From positions 1 through 36,633 of IMG/VR virus record IMGVR_UViG_3300040960_002108: DNA of 36,633 nt, one strand, 5' to 3'. Position numbers and translations under genes: made by a program. The notes under the pieces were generated by a model that worked only from the letters and a program-made list of their open reading frames with translations, was not told the DNA's origin and searched no databases. Positions 1 to 5,919 of the stretch are shown here, one piece after another (positions within the stretch are counted from its first letter, which is position 1; every line of letters starts with the position of its first letter). The stretch is from a virus.

Positions 1-150
1 TGAGTGGGGTGACGTGGCTGACTTCCTGTGGGAAGCTCGAGGGGAGCTCCGTGGCGTGGCCCTCCTTGGTTGGTTTGGTGATAGCGCCTACAACCAAGCG
101 CCCTACCAAACGGTCGAGGAGGGGAGTGAGGCTGAGACGATCTGGCTCAA
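1..150. repeat. Terminal direct repeat, left copy (contig overlap)
   Basis: Bases 1-150 match 36484-36633 except at one position, T at 127 versus C at 36610. The repeat lies inside nrdJ and joins its two parts in frame. This indicates a circular or circularly permuted genome whose assembly overlaps itself, rather than a physical terminal repeat. The single difference is synonymous (Ser AGT/AGC). Confidence 0.95.
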
Positions 151-262
151 GCTTGCCTCATTGGATTGGTCTGAGGTAGACCTCCAAGGGATCGCGAGCG
201 ACTACTATGAGACAACCCTTGAACCCGCTTGCTCATCAGGCCAATGCACCATCACCCCATAA
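1..262 (+). CDS. nrdJ: Class II ribonucleotide reductase, C-terminal part
   Basis: This is the 3' end of the gene that starts at 34739. The reading frame continues in phase from 36633 through the repeated ends and stops at 260-262. The complete protein would be about 668 residues. The last residues contain a CX4C pair (C659 and C664 of the joined protein, in ACSSGQC), which matches the shuttle cysteines that re-reduce the active site in adenosylcobalamin-dependent reductases. The fragment cannot be a separate gene, because its frame is open to base 2 and it has no ribosome binding site of its own. The 49-residue membrane gene that follows overlaps its end. Confidence 0.93.
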   Translation, partial: EWGDVADFLWEARGELRGVALLGWFGDSAYNQAPYQTVEEGSEAETIWLKLASLDWSEVDLQGIASDYYETTLEPACSSGQCTITP

Positions 263-393
263 ACGCCGCCGCCTTCCTCATCCTCATCTTCGCCTTTGGC
301 TTTTTTGCGGATTGGATCGCTGACAGGATGGGGGAGCAAGCTTGGCTCCTCTCAGTCATCGCCCTCATTCTCTATGGGGTCTTGGCGAGCTGA
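244..393 (+). CDS. Small two-helix membrane protein
   Basis: This short frame encodes 49 residues beginning MHHHPINAAAF and ending GVLAS. It starts inside the last codons of nrdJ, in another frame, and stops two bases before the convergent ATPase gene, so it fills the gap exactly. Two strongly hydrophobic stretches (about residues 8-23 and 34-48) are joined by a short charged loop (DWIADRMGEQ), which suggests a membrane hairpin. A weak CAGG lies just upstream of the start. The shape would fit a small class II holin or a lysis accessory protein, and it lies one gene downstream of the membrane-protein cluster at 33724-34698. There is no recognisable family, so a role in lysis is inference. Confidence 0.55.
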   Translation: MHHHPINAAAFLILIFAFGFFADWIADRMGEQAWLLSVIALILYGVLAS

Positions 394-395
394 GA

Positions 396-2264
396 TCACC
401 CAAGCTTCTTGTGGCCTCGCCTCACAAGAATACGCTCCAGCTTTGGCCCCATCCACCAAGCAGAGCCCAGGAGACGGATGGCCAAGGCCCGCTGGAGGTC
501 TGTGTTGTTGTAGGTCTTGAACAGCTCATGCTTGCGGCGCTGAGCGTGAAAGTGGAGAGCGCACATGTCAAGATCGCTCACCATAATCGTCCTCAGCGCT
601 TGCTCATAGTCATGCTCGAGCGCGAGGTCAGAGGCGGCCTTGAACTTGCTCAAGATGAACTTCTTCATCTCAATGAAGGTGCTGAAGTTGAGATTGACCA
701 TGATGACGATAGGGCTCCCAAGCGACACCTTGACGGGGAGGGTCACGCCGCTGCTTGAGTAATCCTCCTCGTCCTCTGAGGGGAAGGTGATCTCAACAGG
801 GTGATCAGTCTTGGCGTCTCTCTCCTTAGAGCCTCGCGGCGGCTTTGGTGTAGGCGCTGGAGCGGGGGCGCCTGGAGGCATCCAAATCCCAGGGATAGAT
901 GGCTCGATCACATCAGGCTTGACCTCACCGTCAGGAGCGGGCCTCAAGTCTTTCCCTTGATGGCTACGCCTTGCATTGAAAAGGCGCCTCCACTCATTCC
1001 TCAAGTCGCTTGTGTCAATCTTGATCTCAGATTGATCCGCCTTATAGGCTTCCTTGATCCACTTCTTGAGGAGCTCTGGCTGCTTCTCAATGAACTCCAT
1101 CTTGACCTCACGGAGATCGAGAGCGCGGTTCTCAGTCTCCACGGTCTCATCAGACCACAGCAGCGCGTTCCGCTTCTCATTGGGATAGCACCCCCTCATC
1201 ACTCCGTCAGTCTGCATCCCATAGTGAGGTGGCTTGATGATCAAAAGGATGCGGCTCATCACGTCCTCATGAGAGACGCCCCAGCTCCTCATCTCGTCCT
1301 TGCCATAGGCTGAGTGATAGAGCTCATCTTTGTACTCTACAGCGCTGTAGCCTTTCCTAATGATAGCAGGAGCGTAGTGATTAACTCCTTGAATATGGGA
1401 ATTCTTTCCTCTAGAGCGGGATATTTTTTTCATGTAGTGAACATCAATAGAGAAGCCATTGTTAAGCTTTATCTCGTCCTTGTGTTGGATGCTCTTTTCT
1501 AGTACATCCAACAGGCCACGAGGTTTGTGACCGCCAAATGAAGATCGAACCTCAACGACAAGGCGGGGGAACCTCGTTGAGAGGTAGTGATTTAAATTGC
1601 GATCTGACCAATCCGCTCCAACGGAATCCTCATCCCTGCCTTTGCCGAGCAGCATCACAATGGTTCCATGTCCATCAATGCCAGACTGCTTTTTACAGTC
1701 CCACCACTTGACGCCCTCAAAGCCATTGGAATGATGCTCCTTCAGCTCATCAAGGCTCACCACGTTGGCCATTGATCCATCACTCATCTCTGTGGTGAGC
1801 GCAATCCGCTCTTGGTAGCCATCCTCATCCTCGATATATTCAAAGGGCTTGAGGCCCACCACGTCCTTAGCCTCATCATAGACAAACCAAGCCATGGCGC
1901 CGCCTGGATTGGCCTCTGACCAACTGAGGAACACCACGCCATAAGGGTTGGCCAAGAGCGTGGTGGTCTTGACGCCAATTCCAAAGTTATCATGAGGGCC
2001 GCCTGTGGTCTTGGAGCTGCTGTTGAGGTGGGCCAGGTACTCATACATCTCAGCGGCGGTCATCCCCTTCCCATTATCTGCAAAGCAGAGCTTCTTGGGG
2101 CCTCCCCCCTTTAGAAACTGATGGTCAAAGTAAACCTTCATCGTGGTGGCGTCCGCCTCCTTGCTGTTCATGTAAATCTCTCTCACGAACTGCATGGGGC
2201 CAATCTCAGCCATGAACCGCTTTAGGCTCGCGGTGGGGTTCTTGTTTTGCAAGGGTTGAATCAT
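396..2264 (-). CDS. GHKL-type ATPase (HSP90/MutL/histidine-kinase fold)
   Basis: This encodes about 622 residues. The start at 2264 is chosen because a GGAGG lies 8 bases upstream; an in-frame ATG at 2279 precedes that site. The N-terminal part carries the Bergerat ATP-binding signature. It has an N box with E29 and N33 (EIYMNS), a G1 box DNGKGM at 63-68, and a G2 box FGIGVK at about 94-99. After the ATPase region come a middle domain, a proline-rich linker (PPGAPAPAPTPKPP) and a separate C-terminal domain of about 130 residues. It is the last gene of the leftward operon with the repressor and RecT. Relatives by fold include HSP90, MutL, MORC and type II topoisomerase ATPase subunits, but the rest does not identify it as any one of these. 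Residues encoded around 1310-1510 use more A/T-ending codons than their surroundings. ATP binding is well supported; the job is unknown. Confidence 0.85.
   Translation of the reverse strand: MIQPLQNKNPTASLKRFMAEIGPMQFVREIYMNSKEADATTMKVYFDHQFLKGGGPKKLCFADNGKGMTAAEMYEYLAHLNSSSKTTGGPHDNFGIGVKTTTLLANPYGVVFLSWSEANPGGAMAWFVYDEAKDVVGLKPFEYIEDEDGYQERIALTTEMSDGSMANVVSLDELKEHHSNGFEGVKWWDCKKQSGIDGHGTIVMLLGKGRDEDSVGADWSDRNLNHYLSTRFPRLVVEVRSSFGGHKPRGLLDVLEKSIQHKDEIKLNNGFSIDVHYMKKISRSRGKNSHIQGVNHYAPAIIRKGYSAVEYKDELYHSAYGKDEMRSWGVSHEDVMSRILLIIKPPHYGMQTDGVMRGCYPNEKRNALLWSDETVETENRALDLREVKMEFIEKQPELLKKWIKEAYKADQSEIKIDTSDLRNEWRRLFNARRSHQGKDLRPAPDGEVKPDVIEPSIPGIWMPPGAPAPAPTPKPPRGSKERDAKTDHPVEITFPSEDEEDYSSSGVTLPVKVSLGSPIVIMVNLNFSTFIEMKKFILSKFKAASDLALEHDYEQALRTIMVSDLDMCALHFHAQRRKHELFKTYNNTDLQRALAIRLLGSAWWMGPKLERILVRRGHKKLG
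406..430. other. Inverted repeat at the convergent gene end
   Basis: TTCTTGTG (406-413) and CACAAGAA (423-430) form a perfect 8-bp stem with a 9-base loop, just past the stop of the rightward membrane gene and inside the end of the ATPase gene. No T-run follows, so it is at best a weak terminator candidate. Confidence 0.3.
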
Positions 2265-2291
2265 TGTCATGTCCTCCATTCGTCAAGGGGT

Positions 2292-2321
2292 GGTATCGTA
2301 TGCCCCGCCACGTTGTGTCAA
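2292..2321 (-). promoter_or_regulatory. Candidate leftward promoter for the GHKL ATPase gene
   Basis: Reading leftward, a perfect -35 TTGACA (2321-2316) lies in the gap between recT and the ATPase gene. The possible -10 boxes are weak: TACGAT at 15 bp spacing (2300-2295) or GATACC at 18 bp (2297-2292). It would let the ATPase be transcribed apart from recT. Spacing and -10 quality leave it uncertain. Confidence 0.35.
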
Positions 2322-2332
2322 TGGTTAAGGTC

Positions 2333-3265
2333 TTAGAAGATGCCCAGCTTCGCCTCGCTGTAGCCAAGGCTCTTGATGGTCTTGAGGAGCTCGTCAACCT
2401 CGTCAGCGCTCCCCTGCTCTTGGGTCAGCGTCCAAAGCCCTGTGGCGAACACCTCAAGGTCAGTCCATGAGAGCACCTTAGCGGCGCGCTCCGTCACCTC
2501 ATTGAGCTTGTCCTCATCCCACTCCGTGTCCTCTAGGCTCCCATCCTCAGAGTTGATCTTGCCCAGCGTGGCCACATCAAGGAGGCGCTGCGCCACATGC
2601 TGAGGCGTGGGGCGATCCTGCGGGGCGGTCTGAGTGAAGGCGGGAGGGAGGTGCTGATCAGCGGGGGGATTGCTTGGGATGGCGCGGTGCTGCTGAGGCG
2701 GGGTCTGCGCTCGCGGAGCCTGTGAGGGGGCGCGGAGCTCCTCACCCAAAGCGTCAGCGCTGATCTGAGCGCGCTCATCATCGCTCATGTTCATGTTGTC
2801 AGCGAGCTCATCAGGGGAGTAGATGCCGCTCACGGCGTCAGGATAGACCGCCCTCAACATCAAGGTGAGAGCGCGAGCGCGGAGCATCTGCATAGGCATC
2901 TGCTGCCAATTGCGGTTCCTCGTCAGCCCCTGGGCCTTCGCCATCTCAAAGGTATAGGTGAAGGTGTGGACGATCTGCTCAGGCTCATCGTTGCGAGCAC
3001 ACTGATAAGTACAATGCTCATGATCCCAAGACGTGATGACCATGAAGCGACAGATGCCAGAGCGCCTCACGACCCCGCTCATGGCGTCAGCGTTGAGTGA
3101 GGGCTTGCCCTTGAGCATGTAGGCGTTATTCTGAGTGATCGCCATGTCCCCGCCAAAGTGGGCGCCAAAGGCGGCATGGAGGCGGAGGCAATCGCGGGGG
3201 CTGTCGCTGATGAGGGTGGCAATCTCTTTGGCTTGGTCGAGGCTCTTTGGTGTGTAGATAGTCAT
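2333..3265 (-). CDS. recT: RecT-family single-strand annealing protein
   Basis: The protein has 310 residues. Its N-terminal 175 residues carry features typical of phage RecT-type annealases: NNAYMLKGKPSLNADAMSG, then a tryptophan and WQQMPMQMLRARALTLMLR followed by YPDAVSGIYSPDELAD. These proteins anneal complementary single strands and promote strand invasion during phage recombination. A Pro/Gln-rich linker (about 180-230) joins a C-terminal acidic helical domain whose role I cannot assign. An AGGA lies a few bases before the ATG at 3265. Most RecT proteins are paired with a 5'-3' exonuclease (RecE, YqaJ or lambda-exo type); none is recognisable beside it. The next gene downstream is the GHKL ATPase. 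Confidence 0.85.
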   Translation of the reverse strand: MTIYTPKSLDQAKEIATLISDSPRDCLRLHAAFGAHFGGDMAITQNNAYMLKGKPSLNADAMSGVVRRSGICRFMVITSWDHEHCTYQCARNDEPEQIVHTFTYTFEMAKAQGLTRNRNWQQMPMQMLRARALTLMLRAVYPDAVSGIYSPDELADNMNMSDDERAQISADALGEELRAPSQAPRAQTPPQQHRAIPSNPPADQHLPPAFTQTAPQDRPTPQHVAQRLLDVATLGKINSEDGSLEDTEWDEDKLNEVTERAAKVLSWTDLEVFATGLWTLTQEQGSADEVDELLKTIKSLGYSEAKLGIF

Positions 3266-3309
3266 GATTTTCCTGCTTGTTTGAGTTGAGTTGGGTTGGT
3301 GGTGGTGGA

Positions 3310-3723
3310 TTAGACGTTGGCTTGGAGGCGGAGCTTGAGGGATGCCACGCGCTCACGGTGGGGAAGATCGCGGGTGACATACCAAGCGCGGATGATCTCA
3401 AACCAATCGCTCATGGGGATGATCACGTCACGGCCCAGGTCACGCTTGAGGTGGCCCTCGATCTCGTTGACCATTTGAAGGTTGTGGTAGTGCTTAGGGC
3501 CAAGGCCCATCACGCTGTCATAGATGCTGAGATGCTTGAGGAAGAAGCTGATCTCATCGCCCGTCATGCGGCGCTCAAGCCAGCCGTCACGCTTGGGGAG
3601 CTCCCTGATCTGTGGCTTGTCACCAAAGAGCAGTTGAAAGAGGTGGGCAGCCGCCGCGAGCATCAAGGCGGCGATGGAGAGGAGACAGAAGATGATGAAG
3701 GTGTCAGCGGCGGCGTTGCTCAT
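3310..3723 (-). CDS. Small protein with one N-terminal membrane helix
   Basis: The protein has 137 residues. Residues 8-33 (about FIIFCLLSIAALMLAAAAHLF) form one clear transmembrane segment, followed by a soluble domain rich in charged residues (for example LPKRDGWLERRMTGDEISFFLKHLSIYD). Its start overlaps the stop of the repressor gene by four bases, so the two are translationally linked, and recT follows after 44 bases. I do not recognise a family. Position in the early operon suggests an accessory function such as superinfection exclusion or membrane anchoring of early proteins, but nothing in the sequence proves it. Confidence 0.7.
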   Translation of the reverse strand: MSNAAADTFIIFCLLSIAALMLAAAAHLFQLLFGDKPQIRELPKRDGWLERRMTGDEISFFLKHLSIYDSVMGLGPKHYHNLQMVNEIEGHLKRDLGRDVIIPMSDWFEIIRAWYVTRDLPHRERVASLKLRLQANV

Positions 3724-3953
3724 GAGTGGTGAATCCTTGTGATGGTCATGAATTGGTCTGGGGTGTATGTGGTGAGCCCTGTGAGGCGGTTGGCGGCGAG
3801 CGCTAGTGATGTGCAGACATGGATTGAGGGTGAGGCATAACCGCCCAAGATGCGGGTCAAGTATGCTCGGCTGATTTGTGCCTCATCACATAGATGGGTT
3901 AAGGTGTAGCGCTCGACCTTGAGGTCTGTCTTGAGCTTGTCTCTGAGGGTCAT
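3720..3953 (-). CDS. Cro/CI-type helix-turn-helix repressor
   Basis: The protein has only 77 residues and is essentially one DNA-binding domain. The helix-turn-helix lies in about residues 17-45 (YTLTHLCDEAQISRAYLTRI, then LGGYASPS), the pattern of the XRE/Cro/CI class. There is no dimerisation or autocleavage domain, so it resembles Cro more than CI. A strong GGAGG lies 5 bases upstream of the ATG. It is the first gene of the leftward operon and faces the initiator gene across a divergent promoter region containing a palindrome (4000-4014), its most likely operator. With no integrase present, it probably times early transcription rather than keeping a prophage silent. Confidence 0.8.
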   Translation of the reverse strand: MTLRDKLKTDLKVERYTLTHLCDEAQISRAYLTRILGGYASPSIHVCTSLALAANRLTGLTTYTPDQFMTITRIHHS

Positions 3954-3986
3954 GGTGACCTCCTATCAGTTGGTGATGAGTACTGA

Positions 3987-4014
3987 GTTATCATCCTTAT
4001 TGACCTGTAGTCAA
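3987..4014 (-). promoter_or_regulatory. Leftward early promoter
   Basis: Read leftward, -35 TTGACT (4014-4009) and -10 GATAAC (3992-3987) are 16 bp apart, placing the transcript start near 3980. That is upstream of the GGAGG (3963-3959) of the repressor gene. The palindrome at 4000-4014 overlaps the -35. Confidence 0.5.
4000..4014. promoter_or_regulatory. Palindromic operator TTGAC-N5-GTCAA
   Basis: A perfect inverted repeat, TTGAC (4000-4004) and GTCAA (4010-4014) with a 5-base spacer, overlaps the leftward -35 box and lies about 30 bp upstream of the rightward -35. It has the same 5-5-5 geometry and TGAC/GTCA arms as the origin iterons (GTGAC-N5-GTCAC). Either the Cro-like protein or the initiator could bind here. 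Confidence 0.5.
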
Positions 4015-4044
4015 GATTTATTTGCAACTTAATTTTAATCTGCC

Positions 4045-4073
4045 TTGACCCAAGTAGCAAGCTGACATATACA
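4045..4073 (+). promoter_or_regulatory. Rightward early promoter for the replication genes
   Basis: TTGACC (4045-4050) and TATACA (4068-4073) are separated by exactly 17 bp. The predicted transcript start near 4080 lies after an upstream in-frame ATG at 4073. This supports translation starting at 4103 behind AAGGAG. Confidence 0.65.
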
Positions 4074-4102
4074 TGAAGCTCCACCGCGACAAGGAGTTCA
4101 TC

Positions 4103-5122
4103 ATGAATGAAATGAATGCTCGATTGGCCGTCATGGCGGTCGAGGAGCTCACCGCAGCTCAGAAGCTGATCATGCTCTATCTACTGACAAGAGTGGATTG
4201 GAGCTCATGGGCGGGGTCAGTCAGTACCAATGAGATTGAGCTTGGGACGCGCCAGAGTGGGCGCAACATCAAGAGGAGCCTCAAGGCGCTCGCTGAGCTT
4301 GGCTACATTGAGCGCGAGATCATGAGGCGAGATGACGGCCTCCATCACAAGTCAGCGATCAAGGTCATCATCTCCAAGCTTGGTGACAGAAAGTCACCAC
4401 CTACCAAGAAAGACACTAGTGACAGAAAGTCACCACCCATAGTGACAGAAAGTCACCACCAAGACTCTGAGGGTAGTGACAGAAAGTCACCATCAGTGGT
4501 GACAGAATGGCCCAAGGGTAGTGACAGAAAGTCACAAGGGGTGGTGACAAATTGGCCCAAGGGTAGTGACAGAAAGTCACCCAATATCAATAAGGATCAA
4601 TATAATATCAATATAGATCAATCTAACATCAATGAGGCTGAGCCTGAGGCTGAGAGCACACGCGAGGCTGAGGAGGAGCTCAGAGCTGCTCAGTGGGATC
4701 AGATCATGGCCAAGGCTGAGGAGATCCCGCCACCACCTCCACCGCCCACAATGTCACAGCGTGAGGATGGTTTATATATTCTCAGTCACATCAATGATGA
4801 TCTGGACTACAGACGTGAGGTCTATCGTGAGATCACTCATCACAAGCGACAAGACATAAGGGACGCTCTGTGGGCGCGGGGGAATGATGAGCTATTCCAC
4901 AAGATGATGGGCGAGCTCATCGCTCCACGCTCAGCCATTGATTGGGTCACCTTCATCAGCTCAGGTCACAAGCCAAGCGTCTCCACGCCAGCGGCGCCAC
5001 CTCCCAAGCCAACCACATGGACGATCACCGTTGACCAACAACAGAAGATCAAGGAGGCTGACAGCGCGTGGCTTAGCGCCGACTATGGAACAGCAGACAA
5101 GAAGAATGGAGGATGGCATTGA
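4103..5122 (+). CDS. Replication initiator (lambda O-like), with the origin inside its gene
   Basis: The protein has about 339 residues. The start at 4103 is chosen because AAGGAG (4091-4096) lies 6 bases upstream and the promoter places the transcript start after the earlier ATG at 4073. Residues 1-85 look like a winged helix-turn-helix (AQKLIMLYLLTRV, then LGTRQSGRNIKRSLKALAELGYI), as in phage O and DnaD-type initiators. Residues about 94-160 are a low-complexity linker repeating SDRKSP, encoded by the iterons. It is followed by an Asn/Ile-rich stretch from the AT-rich region, then acidic and poly-proline segments and a C-terminal domain that probably contacts the helicase loader. The loader gene overlaps its end by ten bases. 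As in lambda O, the protein likely binds repeats within its own gene. It shares no long recognisable similarity with O, so the assignment rests on architecture. Confidence 0.8.
   Translation: MNEMNARLAVMAVEELTAAQKLIMLYLLTRVDWSSWAGSVSTNEIELGTRQSGRNIKRSLKALAELGYIEREIMRRDDGLHHKSAIKVIISKLGDRKSPPTKKDTSDRKSPPIVTESHHQDSEGSDRKSPSVVTEWPKGSDRKSQGVVTNWPKGSDRKSPNINKDQYNINIDQSNINEAEPEAESTREAEEELRAAQWDQIMAKAEEIPPPPPPPTMSQREDGLYILSHINDDLDYRREVYREITHHKRQDIRDALWARGNDELFHKMMGELIAPRSAIDWVTFISSGHKPSVSTPAAPPPKPTTWTITVDQQQKIKEADSAWLSADYGTADKKNGGWH
4383..4580. other. Replication origin: iteron array
   Basis: Six perfect copies of GTGACAGAAAGTCAC occur at 4383-4397, 4419-4433, 4442-4456, 4476-4490, 4521-4535 and 4566-4580. 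Two half copies keep only the left arm, at 4499 and 4544. Each perfect copy is an inverted repeat with 5-bp arms and a 5-bp spacer. From 4476 onward the starts are 22-23 bp apart, about two helical turns. The last 90 bp are a 45-bp duplication (half copy, TTGGCCCAAGGGTA-type spacer, full copy). An AT-rich stretch follows at once. This is the layout of lambda ori inside gene O and of iteron plasmids. Confidence 0.85.
4581..4634. repeat. AT-rich unwinding region with phased ATCAAT repeats
   Basis: ATCAAT occurs five times, starting at 4586, 4596, 4607, 4617 and 4628, with alternating spacing of 10 and 11 bp. This equals a 21-bp tandem repeat (4583-4603, 4604-4624 and part of a third) holding two motifs each. 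It adjoins the last iteron and is the most AT-rich stretch nearby, so it is the likely DNA-unwinding element. Confidence 0.7.
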
Positions 5123-5919
5123 TCGACTACCACAACATCACCGCTGAGAACTTCCCCGCTGAGGAGTGGCTCAGCTCCTCAGGCTACCTCAGCACAACGC
5201 CGCTCCCTTATTGCGGTGAGTGCTTTGAGGGGATTGTCTATGAGAAGCCACCACCACCCACGGCTCCCATCGCTCGCCGCTGCCCAACCTGCACCCCGCT
5301 CCGCTCGAGGCTCAAGCGATTGGAGGAGGCCCGCCTCCCCTTCCTCGCTCATCAGCACACCTTGAATGGCTATGAGTGGGACAGTCCAGAGCAGCGGGAT
5401 AGGGTGGGCGCTGTGCTTGATTGGATTCATGGCAACACCGACCCCATTGACAAGCCCGCCGTCATGCTGTGGGGCAAGCCTGGCAACGGCAAGAGCACAA
5501 TCCTCCACATCCTCGCCAAACACGCGATCTTTGAGGGGAAGCGCGCTCTGTTCCTCACCCATGAGGGGCTCTTTGCTGATATCCGCGCTAGTTGGAAGGC
5601 CAACAGCCTCAACCTCCATGAGATGCTTGAGAATGTTGACCTCCTCTGTCTTGACGAGCTTGGCGGCCTTGGTGGTGGCGGGCGATGGTCTGAGTGGTAC
5701 AGGTCACAGACTAGGGAGATGATTGGCGCCATTTATGACCGATGGGCAGCCAAGACCCTCAGCGTGGTCGCAACCTCCAACCTAGCTCCCAAGACGATCA
5801 TCCATGACCTATGCGACAACAACAGCGCGGTGAGGTCGAGGCTTGGCGCGATCTTTGGGCGGCCTGTGCAGATGATAGGCCATGATCGGCGCGCTGGCGT
5901 TGATGATGGATGGGGTTAA
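5113..5919 (+). CDS. DnaC-like helicase loader (AAA+ ATPase)
   Basis: The protein has 268 residues. An N-terminal zinc-finger pattern has two CXXC pairs (C34/C37 and C57/C60). The AAA+ domain has a Walker A GKPGNGKST at 121-129, a Walker B LLCLDE at 177-182, a sensor-1 region VATSN at 219-223, and arginines at 241 and 243 that could serve as fingers. This matches DnaC/IstB-type loaders that place the replicative helicase on melted origin DNA. It lies directly after the origin-bearing initiator and overlaps it by ten bases, so the two form a replication pair like lambda O-P. GGAGG abuts the ATG at 5113; an in-frame TTG at 5119 with 6-base spacing is an alternative start. No phage helicase is encoded, so host DnaB is the likely client. 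Confidence 0.88.
   Translation: MALIDYHNITAENFPAEEWLSSSGYLSTTPLPYCGECFEGIVYEKPPPPTAPIARRCPTCTPLRSRLKRLEEARLPFLAHQHTLNGYEWDSPEQRDRVGAVLDWIHGNTDPIDKPAVMLWGKPGNGKSTILHILAKHAIFEGKRALFLTHEGLFADIRASWKANSLNLHEMLENVDLLCLDELGGLGGGGRWSEWYRSQTREMIGAIYDRWAAKTLSVVATSNLAPKTIIHDLCDNNSAVRSRLGAIFGRPVQMIGHDRRAGVDDGWG

Noticed and set aside
801-1313. Plus-strand reading frame of 170 codons inside the ATPase gene region
   Set aside because: It is antisense to a gene with clear ATP-binding motifs, has no ribosome binding site and encodes no recognisable pattern.
3277-3732. Plus-strand frame of 151 codons opposite the small membrane protein gene
   Set aside because: The minus-strand gene has a membrane helix and tight coupling to its neighbours; this frame has neither and would run against the operon.
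4499-4588. CRISPR array
   Set aside because: The repeats are short palindromes with 7-30 bp spacing inside a coding gene, and the spacers are partly duplicated. This fits iterons, not repeat-spacer units.
5113-5919. IstB-type transposition helper or MuB-like protein
   Set aside because: No transposase or insertion-sequence ends are present. The zinc-finger cysteines and the position after the origin gene favour a helicase loader.
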